Shown: one piece after another, positions 1 through 5,193 of the stretch
Layout: every line of letters starts with the position of its first letter
How positions within the stretch are numbered: the stretch's first letter is position 1
DNA from: Methanosarcina sp.
GTDB lineage: Archaea; Halobacteriota; Methanosarcinia; Methanosarcinales; Methanosarcinaceae
Direction: 5' to 3'
Length of the DNA stretch: 5,618 nt
NCBI GenBank assembly: GCA_017883485.1
Contig: JADGNM010000188.1
Span: 1-5,618 of the forward strand
Made by a program: the position numbers and the translations under genes
Notes under the pieces: generated by a model
Database searches by the model: none
The model's input: the letters and a program-made list of their open reading frames with translations, nothing else
What the model was told of the DNA's origin: nothing

Positions 1-33
1 CTTGTCATAGAACACTAAACAATTCCAAGATAA

Positions 34-94
34 CGGCGGGCGGCCCTTGCATACCCCATCCTTTAGGTTGGGGTGGCCGCCCGCAATTTGATTT
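34..94 (+). repeat. GC-rich double-hairpin dispersed repeat, copy A
   Basis: A perfect 10-bp outer stem (GCGGGCGGCC at 36-45 with GGCCGCCCGC at 75-84) encloses a 9-bp inner stem (ACCCCATCC 53-61 with GGTTGGGGT 66-74, one T-T mismatch) closed by a TTTA loop. A 7-base bulge (46-52) lies only on the left side. The same architecture, with the flanking AATTTGATT, occurs inverted at 5194-5254. The inner hairpin (CCCC-stem, TTTA loop, GGGG-stem) resembles hairpins at the ends of IS200/IS605-type (TnpB-only) elements. That resemblance is from memory and is only an inference, because no transposase gene is in the window. It could also be a REP/MITE-like non-autonomous repeat or a structured RNA 3' end of a gene lying to the left. 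Confidence 0.75.
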
Positions 95-147
95 TATAGA
101 TATTTAAGCTAGACTGCATAACATAAGAGTAGTTGGGCTAAAAAAGA

Positions 148-169
148 AAAGGTTAAATATTGAACCTTT
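148..169 (+). promoter_or_regulatory. TATA-box promoter inside a 22-bp palindrome (operon promoter/operator)
   Basis: A purine-rich BRE-like stretch (141-152) precedes an archaeal TATA-like box TTAAATAT at 153-160. This predicts transcription start near 183-188, about 40 bases ahead of the first start codon. The box sits at the centre of an almost perfect palindrome: AAAGGTT (148-154) mirrors AACCTTT (163-169), and the core AATATT is itself symmetric, so 20 of 22 positions are symmetric. Such an arrangement suits a dimeric repressor that blocks TBP/TFB binding. The palindrome is seen directly; repression is inferred. Confidence 0.6.
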
Positions 170-182
170 CGGACCGGGACCT

Positions 183-207
183 TTCATGACTTCATAAAGA
201 TCATGAA
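183..207 (+). promoter_or_regulatory. Inverted repeat TTCATGA-N11-TCATGAA in the leader/start region
   Basis: TTCATGA (183-189) and TCATGAA (201-207) are perfect inverted arms around the predicted transcription start of the operon. Because TCATGA is itself palindromic, it also reads as two direct sites 17 bp apart. The sequence TCATGAACAA (201-210) recurs as its complement TTGTTCATGA at 1329-1338 beyond the operon. It could be a second operator or a weak leader hairpin. No function is shown. Confidence 0.35.
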
Positions 208-226
208 CAAATAAAAGGTGCAAGAC

Positions 227-487
227 ATGATTGAAACGCTAACACTTGGACAGGCTCGCAACCTGCGCGCAGGTACAACAATATACGCATTAGATGAACG
301 TAACAGCGACGGAAGCGCACAGAGGTTTAAGGTGCTCAGTGTCAAGACTTAGAAGAAAGACACAAACAAAGTCATAGTAAGCTTGAAGCGTGGATTAAAA
401 GAGTTCTTGAAGATAGATGAAGATTCATTGCAGTGCTTTAGCTTAGTTGAACCTGAGCCATTGCCTAAGGCTTCAAGGAGGTCTTAG
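227..487 (+). CDS. Small virus-like protein with in-frame UAG codon (pyrrolysine candidate or nonsense mutation)
   Basis: The reading frame runs from ATG 227 to TAG 485-487, 86 sense or recoded codons, with one internal TAG at codon 42 (350-352). The start is supported by an SD-like AGGTG (216-220) six bases upstream. Read through, the product has an N-terminal half with LGQARNLRAGTTIYALDERN and, after the TAG, a basic half with KKDTNKVIVSLKRGLKEF and IDEDSLQCFSL. The layout resembles small uncharacterised proteins I recall from phage and provirus genomes, where a 'KTWK' tryptophan occupies the TAG position; this is memory, not a search result. The frame stays open with plausible protein sequence for 44 codons past the TAG and ends two bases before the next gene. 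This argues for readthrough (pyrrolysine insertion, known in Methanosarcina) or for a very recent TGG-to-TAG mutation. If UAG terminates, only a 41-residue peptide is made. Function is unknown. Confidence 0.62.
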
Positions 488-489
488 AC

Positions 490-867
490 GTGGTACAAGG
501 CTCAAAGGTATACTCATACTCTCAGCTTGAACAAATGATTCAAGCCACAAGGAATGGAATAGCAAAGTTAGCTAACAATACAGTCGCTCACTTCCTTGAA
601 GATAGTAGAATAGGTATCAAGTTACATTATACAGATGTCATCATTGTGAATGCTGACAATACTTACGAACTCCATACCAAAGGCTACACGACCGCAACAA
701 CAAAAGACAGGTTTAACGGATTCTCGCCTGCGCGCATAATACAAAAGGACTTTTCCTTTTACTTACTCAGAGACCCAACACAACGCGCCATTAAAAACAA
801 TCTCATACCATTCTTCGAAGGCATAACAGTCGACCGCTTTGGTAATGTGAATTCAGTAACTGCTTAA
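490..867 (+). CDS. Uncharacterised virus/provirus-associated small protein, 125 aa
   Basis: The GTG start at 490 is set by an excellent Shine-Dalgarno AAGGAGGT (475-482), seven bases upstream and lying within the last codons of the preceding gene, so translation is probably coupled. The protein is soluble, with no signal peptide or membrane segment. It shows a run I recognise from many uncharacterised phage and provirus proteins: LANNT (27-31), LHYTDV (45-50), NADNTYEL (54-61) and TTKDRF (70-75), followed by a less conserved C-terminus with FFEGITVDRFG. Those proteins have no assigned biochemical role that I know, so none is given here. It is the second gene of the three-gene operon; its presence is the main reason for calling the operon virus-like. 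The family resemblance comes from pattern memory and not from a search. Confidence 0.85.
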   Translation: MVQGSKVYSYSQLEQMIQATRNGIAKLANNTVAHFLEDSRIGIKLHYTDVIIVNADNTYELHTKGYTTATTKDRFNGFSPARIIQKDFSFYLLRDPTQRAIKNNLIPFFEGITVDRFGNVNSVTA

Positions 868-879
868 GAGGTGTCATTA

Positions 880-1185
880 ATGTTTACTATGGAAAATCTT
901 GACCCATACTTTGAAATGGCGGCGACACTTGAAATTAATGGTATGACCTTCACGCTTGAGAAAGTTGAAGAGTTATCTGGATTACAGGCTGTGTGGATGT
1001 CAGAGAGTTACAAAATTTATGCTACTCCCTGTTTTGATAACATACCTGTCCCTGTGCACGTGGTCGACTGCAACGAACAGGAAATAGGAACAGATGGCTA
1101 TAATGTAGAAGTAGACAGCTTTGAAAGGTACTGTAAAATCGTACAAACGTTAACGGCTAAGATTATAAGGCGCACGAGAATGTAA
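880..1185 (+). CDS. Hypothetical small acidic protein, 101 aa, third gene of virus-like operon
   Basis: An in-frame GTG exists at 871, but it overlaps the likely Shine-Dalgarno GAGGTG (868-873). ATG 880 follows that site by six bases and is the better start. The product begins MFTMENLDPYFEMAATLEING, is soluble, has no signal peptide or membrane helix, and ends in a basic tail (KIIRRTRM). It contains two cysteines in its centre (in the segments around TPCFDN and VDCNEQ) and one near the end (YCKIV), with no clear metal-binding spacing. I do not recognise the family. It follows the second gene by 12 bases and shares its promoter and terminator, so it probably belongs to the same mobile or viral module. 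The TAA stop (1183-1185) is embedded in the terminator stem. Confidence 0.8.
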   Translation: MFTMENLDPYFEMAATLEINGMTFTLEKVEELSGLQAVWMSESYKIYATPCFDNIPVPVHVVDCNEQEIGTDGYNVEVDSFERYCKIVQTLTAKIIRRTRM

Positions 1186-1238
1186 GAGCTTCGAACTTTG
1201 GCGAGCCTCATAGCTCAAACATTCTCTTATCTCTTTTT
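1176..1238 (+). terminator. Stem-loop plus T-tract ending the three-gene operon
   Basis: The left arm GAGAATGTaaGAGCT (1176-1190) pairs with AGCTCaaACATTCTC (1212-1226): 8 bp plus 5 bp around a symmetric AA/AA internal loop, with a 21-base apical loop. It is followed by TTATCTCTTTTT (1227-1238). The left arm contains the last codons and stop of the third gene. Archaea terminate mainly on U-tracts, so the stem may instead stabilise the mRNA 3' end. Confidence 0.7.
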
Positions 1239-1303
1239 AGAATTACATACTATATTAATTTATAATTAAGACTCAAATGTATCCGTTAATCAACATACTT
1301 ATC

Positions 1304-1330
1304 TTTTTTCTATTATTTTCTTCTTTTCTT
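1304..1330 (+). terminator. Downstream run of T-tracts, probable back-up terminator
   Basis: Several T runs (T6 at 1304-1309, then TTTT tracts to 1330) lie in the intergenic space after the operon. Archaeal RNA polymerase stops at consecutive U-tracts without needing a hairpin, so this stretch would catch readthrough from the plus-strand operon before it meets the converging minus-strand gene. Confidence 0.4.
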
Positions 1331-1406
1331 GTTCATGAACGTTAACAATATAACAAAAGTAGCACTAATTACGTTAATAGTTTACTAAAACAGCATAACA
1401 AGAGTT
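1331..1406. other. AT-rich intergenic DNA with palindrome and CGTTAA motifs
   Basis: There is no gene here. It holds the perfect 10-bp palindrome GTTCATGAAC (1331-1340) and two of four same-strand CGTTAA motifs found between 1148 and 1377 (1148, 1284, 1340, 1372). These may be protein-binding sites or chance in AT-rich DNA. Confidence 0.3.
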
Positions 1407-2210
1407 TTACATGTTTTTCATACAGATAGTAGATATCCTGACAAAAAACTTTATATACCTTATGATGTCCCACCGACCAGACCATACAAGTAATCCAGTA
1501 AGGAAAAGAACTGATGATCCCACAATTCCTGAGATTTCTAGGGGAATCTTGATTGAACCGAAAGTTAGCCTATTCTGGTTCTCAATAGTCTCGATACGCA
1601 ACTCGATCCCTTTTAAATATTCATTCTCTTTTTATTCCCTATCCTTGAGGATTTTTAATTCAATATCCAGCTTTTCAATTTCGGATTTCAAGTCATTGTG
1701 GGCAAAGTTAGACAGTTCGGATAGCTCAGCCTGAAGAGAACGGAGGCTTTCGGAAAGGCTGGAGAAGAGATGATTAATATTCACAATTTTGTATCCAGTT
1801 AAAGAGGCTTCTGAAGAACTATCCATAGATATCATAGAAGCATTCGAGACCTTGGCTGAAGGAATTACTGCGCTAAGCGCAAAATTTGGAATGTTTCCTT
1901 CCGAAAGCGATGGAACTGAGCCGGAAAGATAAGAATTCTCAGGAATAGAAGATTCAGGAGCAATTGACGGTCTCTGAGGAAGAAACGGGGAACCTGCAGC
2001 AATGGCTCCTGCGTTCTCCTCAGTGTGAATATCCGAAAAAGTACTGGAAAAAACCCTTTCAGCCTGCTGTAAGGGTGGATTTTCGAGGGAGAGGCGCCGC
2101 TCAACTGCCCTTAGCCTTTTTTCGAAACTCCTTATGCTTTGGTCAAAAACTTCAATCCTCCCCTGTAAGTCCTCCCTTATTTCTGGTTCTGCCTGCTGTA
2201 CCTTGATCAA
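1407..2210 (-). pseudogene. Coiled-coil, membrane-anchored protein gene interrupted by an in-frame TAA
   Basis: On the minus strand a TTG start at 2210, ten bases after an AGGAG (2225-2221), opens a 192-codon frame ending in TAA (1632-1634). The same frame, without any shift, continues for 74 more sense codons to a TAA at 1407-1409, so the gene was about 267 codons long. The first part has a charged N-terminal coiled coil (roughly 1-45), a Ser/Pro/Ala-rich low-complexity linker, and a second coiled coil (about 150-192, SLSESLRSLQAELSEL). The part after the stop carries on that helix (KENEYLKGIELRIETIENQ) and then one hydrophobic membrane segment (about 226-243, GIVGSSVLFLTGLLVW). This predicts a tail-anchored coiled-coil protein. 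The stop could arise from a Lys, Gln or Glu codon by one base change. It would leave a soluble fragment lacking the anchor. The short C-terminus (WDIIRYIKFFVR) may also be shortened by a deletion, but that is only a guess. Function is unknown. Confidence 0.7.
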
Positions 2211-2252
2211 TTAAATCAAACTCCTAAAACTTTGTAATAGAGTCGGTCTCAG

Positions 2253-2290
2253 AAGTATATAATACTTTTGAAACAAAAATATATATAACA
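2253..2290 (-). promoter_or_regulatory. Candidate promoter of the interrupted coiled-coil gene
   Basis: Reading the minus strand, TA-rich boxes occur at about 2287-2280 (TTATATAT) and 2264-2256 (ATTATATAC). Either would place a start 10-45 bases ahead of the SD. The second lies in an imperfect palindrome AAGTAT-ATA-ATACTT (2253-2267), which could be an operator. The 158-bp gap from the upstream ATPase gene is consistent with independent transcription. Confidence 0.45.
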
Positions 2291-2324
2291 AGTGATAATA
2301 TAGGATATGGTACAAATGTTAACA

Positions 2325-2342
2325 GGAAAAAGAAAAGAAGAA
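2325..2342 (-). terminator. U-rich terminator after the PIN-ATPase gene
   Basis: The minus strand reads TTCTTCTTTTCTTTTTCC from 2342 down to 2325, beginning 26 bases after the ATPase stop codon. Stacked T-tracts without a needed hairpin are typical archaeal intrinsic termination signals. No strong stem is visible. Confidence 0.55.
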
Positions 2343-2368
2343 TGAAACTTAAAGACAAACTTAGATTA

Positions 2369-4294
2369 TTAGATTGGTCGGATCTCGATCAGTTCTCCAC
2401 TGTCCTGAGCCTCGATAACATTTGATGCAAGGTCAGAATTGAATCTGAGTTTAATCTCTCCGTGCCGGCTTACAGTTGCGCTGAAGAGGTATTCATCTTC
2501 AATAAAAATCTCCACATCTTTTCCTGCAAGTTCCGGAACCTCAAGGATAAGGTGTTTCTTATTTATTTCTATGAGAGGACGAACATAAGAGGGTATTGAT
2601 TCCTCCTCAAGGCCGGAGATCTCGGTTTTCTGCTTGGCGGCTCTACTTTCGGCTGCGTACCGCCTGCCTCCTCTTTCACCTCTAGGTGCTTCTGCTTCCA
2701 TCTCCCTTACATCAATATGAAGCCCAAGTGTATTTTCGATCCGGTCAATAACGTTTCCACCCTTGCCGATAACTTTTCGCATTTCTTCGCCCCGGACTTT
2801 TACGATTGCACTGCTGTCCGAGGTTACTTCTACCTCAACAGGCCCGGAAGCATACCTGCCAATAACATTTTTTATTTCTTCTTCGGCAAGCTTCCAGGCA
2901 GGTCTCCTGTTTTCCCTTGAAGGCCCGATCGGCATGACCACAACCTGCTCTCCATAAGTATAGATCTCGTATTCAATTCTCCCGGTTTCGAAATCTGCAA
3001 TAATAATTACAGGCCTTGCAAGGTCCTGCTCAGTCATCCCATGAGGCACTTTAACGGTGAATTCAAGCACCAGGACCTTTGAAACCTCTCCTTTATCAAT
3101 AAAAATAACAGTATCCACTACCTGGGGGATCACGCCCAGTTCGACCCTTCCAATCAGGCGCTGAATAGCATCCACTGCTCTTGTGGAATGCACTACCCCG
3201 ATCATTCCTACTCCGGCAAGGCGCATATCTGCAAAAATAAGGAAATCCCCTGTCTTTCGGACTTCGTCATATATTGTATAATCCGGCCTGACCAGAAGCA
3301 AAAGGTCAGCAGTGTTCTCCATCTTGCCGTTCAGAGGTGAGTACTGGGTAATTTCAGGGGGCACCTGCAGGTCTCTTGGGGACTCCATAGTTTTGACTAC
3401 CTGGCCGTGGTCGTTAAGGTAGCGGGCAACCCCTGCTGCAAAAGTGGATTTTCCGGCTCCGGGCGGCCCGGCAATAAGAATTCCGCGCTGGCTTACAATG
3501 CGCTCTTTCAATTTGTCGCTGAGGCGGTAATGCTCAAGATCCACAACTACTGTCGGCCTGACTGCCGTAATTTCCATATCATCGGAAAAAGGCGGGCGAG
3601 CGATCGCAATTCGCATGTTCCGGATTTGAAGGACGCTGGCCCCACTAGAGGACATTTCAATGAAAGACTCAGGGTCCAGTCTTGCCCTTTCAATAAGTTC
3701 CCTGGAAATACTGGAAAGTTCATAAGAAGTAACAGGCTCATCGCGAATCCTTACATAACGCACATCTCTTACAGGCCCCTTCTTAGCCATAGGGGATACA
3801 CCATTTTTCAGGTGTACAGACATTGTATCGTCAGTGAAAAAACGCTCAATTTTTAGAGGCGGAAGCTCAGACGGGTCAAGGACTTTCGGGTGCATGTATT
3901 CGACATCAAGTCCCTTTGCTTCAGCTATGAGAGACTGTACCCTATCTTCGCTCAAAAATAGCCCCCCTACCTCAATAGCCGTACTCCGGATAAGGGCATC
4001 TACCCTGCCCTCTTTAGACAGCTTTATCTCTTCAAGTGTGGGCTGAACCCCACTGAATTGGAGTTTAATTTCTCCTATATTTGCTAGCCTGCGAAGTTCC
4101 GATAGTTCTTCGAGCCCTTTGAAACCTATTTCTCTGCCCTTGTTTGCCTGGGTTTCAAGTTCCGACACTACAGCTTCGGGAATTACGATTTCAGCGCCCC
4201 TGAATTCCCCATTTTTGATACGGGGAGAAAGCCTCCCGTCGATAATGACACTCGTATCCGGAATAATTCTCCGCATCTGCTTCTCTTCTGCCAT
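2369..4294 (-). CDS. PIN-domain/ATPase/KH-domain fusion protein (archaeal PINc/VapC-family ATPase), 641 aa
   Basis: The protein joins three domains. An N-terminal PIN nuclease-like domain has the expected acidic residues D13 (PDTS), E45 (VSELE), D99 (GRVDAL) and D117 (LSEDR). A central secretion-type (PilT/VirB11-like) ATPase has Walker A GPPGAGKST at 276-284, Walker B-like YTIYDE at 339-344, and a His-box-like GVVHSTR near 366-372. A KH RNA-binding domain has IGKGGNVI at 509-516. A roughly 120-residue tail follows, starting with a basic Arg/Gly-rich linker. There is no signal peptide or membrane helix, so it should be cytoplasmic. The family is widespread in archaea; an RNA-directed, ATP-driven nuclease role is inferred from the domains and is not established. 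The frame is open up to 4360, but ATG 4294 (MAEEKQMRRIIPDTS) is preferred because a TATA box lies between the two; ATG 4276 is another possibility. All key motifs look intact. Neighbours give no operon partner. Confidence 0.95.
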   Translation of the reverse strand: MAEEKQMRRIIPDTSVIIDGRLSPRIKNGEFRGAEIVIPEAVVSELETQANKGREIGFKGLEELSELRRLANIGEIKLQFSGVQPTLEEIKLSKEGRVDALIRSTAIEVGGLFLSEDRVQSLIAEAKGLDVEYMHPKVLDPSELPPLKIERFFTDDTMSVHLKNGVSPMAKKGPVRDVRYVRIRDEPVTSYELSSISRELIERARLDPESFIEMSSSGASVLQIRNMRIAIARPPFSDDMEITAVRPTVVVDLEHYRLSDKLKERIVSQRGILIAGPPGAGKSTFAAGVARYLNDHGQVVKTMESPRDLQVPPEITQYSPLNGKMENTADLLLLVRPDYTIYDEVRKTGDFLIFADMRLAGVGMIGVVHSTRAVDAIQRLIGRVELGVIPQVVDTVIFIDKGEVSKVLVLEFTVKVPHGMTEQDLARPVIIIADFETGRIEYEIYTYGEQVVVMPIGPSRENRRPAWKLAEEEIKNVIGRYASGPVEVEVTSDSSAIVKVRGEEMRKVIGKGGNVIDRIENTLGLHIDVREMEAEAPRGERGGRRYAAESRAAKQKTEISGLEEESIPSYVRPLIEINKKHLILEVPELAGKDVEIFIEDEYLFSATVSRHGEIKLRFNSDLASNVIEAQDSGELIEIRPI

Positions 4295-4316
4295 ATAAAG
4301 AAATATAGAACCAGAA

Positions 4317-4330
4317 GGTATATAATAAAA
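4317..4330 (-). promoter_or_regulatory. TATA box of the PIN-ATPase gene; predicted leaderless transcript
   Basis: The minus strand reads TTTTATTATATACC (4330-4317). A start about 25 bases below the box centre falls at roughly 4294-4298, on or next to ATG 4294. No Shine-Dalgarno precedes that ATG (the bases before it read CTATATTTCTTT). A leaderless or very short-leader mRNA is therefore the simplest reading. Confidence 0.55.
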
Positions 4331-4360
4331 CTTTTGACCATTTTTTAGATTAAGAAGCAA

Positions 4361-4764
4361 AAATCGCTCATTTAACTCTTACTCTACTAGTTATTTACTA
4401 TCCTGAACTGAAGGATGGCCAAAATGCTCAAGATCCAGCTTCAAACTTGTGACGAGGTTACTAGAAGTTTTCTCGTGAGTACCTGGACAATTAACATCCC
4501 GCCAATAAAGATTATATACTACCGCCTGCTAACTTCCAAACTTCACCTAGCCCGCATAAGAACCTTCAAACTAATTACAGAAACTAAATTCAAACGAATT
4601 GCAATTATATGCCCCCGTGGAATTAACCTAATTGGGGTGTACGCATCGACTGGAGGCTTATATTGCAGAATTTGTTGGAAGTGGTTTGTCTCACACTTTA
4701 CTTATAAGGTAGAAAAAACATATTTACAAATTATTTAGTTTAAGTATAAATGACTGACAATTGC
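4361..4764. other. Divergent intergenic region without a supported gene
   Basis: About 400 bases lie between the ATPase promoter and the promoter area of the regulator gene. A plus-strand frame at 4415-4738 (107 codons) is open, but it lacks a spaced SD, has very few acidic residues and resembles nothing I know, so it is not called. A possible small hairpin is present: CCCC (4613-4616) pairs with GGGG (4634-4637) and AATTA (4621-4625) with TAATT (4629-4633), around a 4-base bulge. No RNA gene is recognisable. It may hold decayed sequence. Confidence 0.4.
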
Positions 4765-4830
4765 TTTAAATACCTTTATTAGCAACATAAATACCTGATA
4801 TATTTTATTAAAGAAAAGAAATAAATATAT
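4765..4830 (+). promoter_or_regulatory. Promoter region of the winged-helix regulator with two TAAATACCT repeats
   Basis: Two TATA candidates exist: TTTAAATA (4765-4772), close to the archaeal consensus, and TAAATATAT (4822-4830), preceded by the purine-rich BRE-like AAAGAAAAGAAA (4810-4821). The second predicts a start near 4855, giving a leader of about 40 bases. The 9-bp direct repeat TAAATACCT occurs at 4767-4775 and 4788-4796, a 21-bp period that puts both copies on the same DNA face. Autoregulation by the downstream regulator is possible but inferred. Confidence 0.45.
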
Positions 4831-4895
4831 GGATATCTAATATTAATGAACTAAAAATCACTTATGAAGAAAAGCCACCTCTGAGATGAAAAACA

Positions 4896-5177
4896 ATGGA
4901 TCCATTAGAAAAAATATTTGGGAAAACTGCACAGATGACAGTCCTTAAAAATCTGATCGAACGACAAAACGAACCAACCTATCTTTCAGGAATAGCAGAG
5001 GAAACTGGATTATCTCACGCCAGCGTATCAAGAGTTATCACCCCTTTGATTGGGTCTGGAATTGTCACAGAAAAGCCCTTTGGGAAGCAAACTCGAATTT
5101 TCCATCTGAACATGGAAAACGAGGCAACAAATTTGGTAATAGATTTTTACAACAAAATCAACCAGATAGTAGATTAA
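4896..5177 (+). CDS. Small winged helix-turn-helix transcriptional regulator, 93 aa
   Basis: ATG 4896 is preceded by a weak SD-like GAGATG (4883-4888) seven bases away; no earlier start is plausible. The protein is a single DNA-binding domain: an N-terminal helix (FGKTAQMTVLKNLIERQ, 8-24), a helix-turn-helix with LSGIAEETGLSHASVSRVI (30-48), where the second helix (about 41-53) would read DNA, and a wing (GIVTEKPFGKQTRIFHL, 55-71). A last helix (76-91) probably dimerises. The arrangement fits the ArsR/MarR-like winged-helix superfamily, with many such small regulators known in Methanosarcina. No cysteine or metal-site motif and no ligand domain is visible, so the signal is unknown. It is monocistronic, divergent from the ATPase gene over 600 bases, and followed closely by the inverted hairpin repeat. 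Its targets cannot be told from the window beyond possible self-regulation. Confidence 0.9.
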   Translation: MDPLEKIFGKTAQMTVLKNLIERQNEPTYLSGIAEETGLSHASVSRVITPLIGSGIVTEKPFGKQTRIFHLNMENEATNLVIDFYNKINQIVD

Positions 5178-5193
5178 GTAATGTGCAATTCTT

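Noticed and set aside
346..373. PYLIS-like stem-loop around the in-frame TAG
   Set aside because: Only a 5-bp stem (GACTT/AAGTC) with an 18-base loop can be formed. That is too weak, and a dedicated element is not known to be essential for UAG readthrough in Methanosarcina.
1186..1216. tRNA-like TTCGAAC sequence
   Set aside because: No acceptor, D or anticodon arms fit around it; it is the loop of the operon terminator.
1411..1734. Plus-strand open frame of 107 codons
   Set aside because: It is antisense to the coiled-coil/membrane gene, whose coding character and membrane segment are clear on the minus strand.
3407..3856. Plus-strand open frame of 149 codons
   Set aside because: It lies fully antisense to the well-supported ATPase gene and has no SD or recognisable protein features.
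4415..4738. Plus-strand open frame of 107 codons in the divergent intergenic region
   Set aside because: AAGG directly touches the ATG without spacing, the product is very poor in acidic residues, and no motif is visible. A decayed or novel gene cannot be excluded, but it is not supported.
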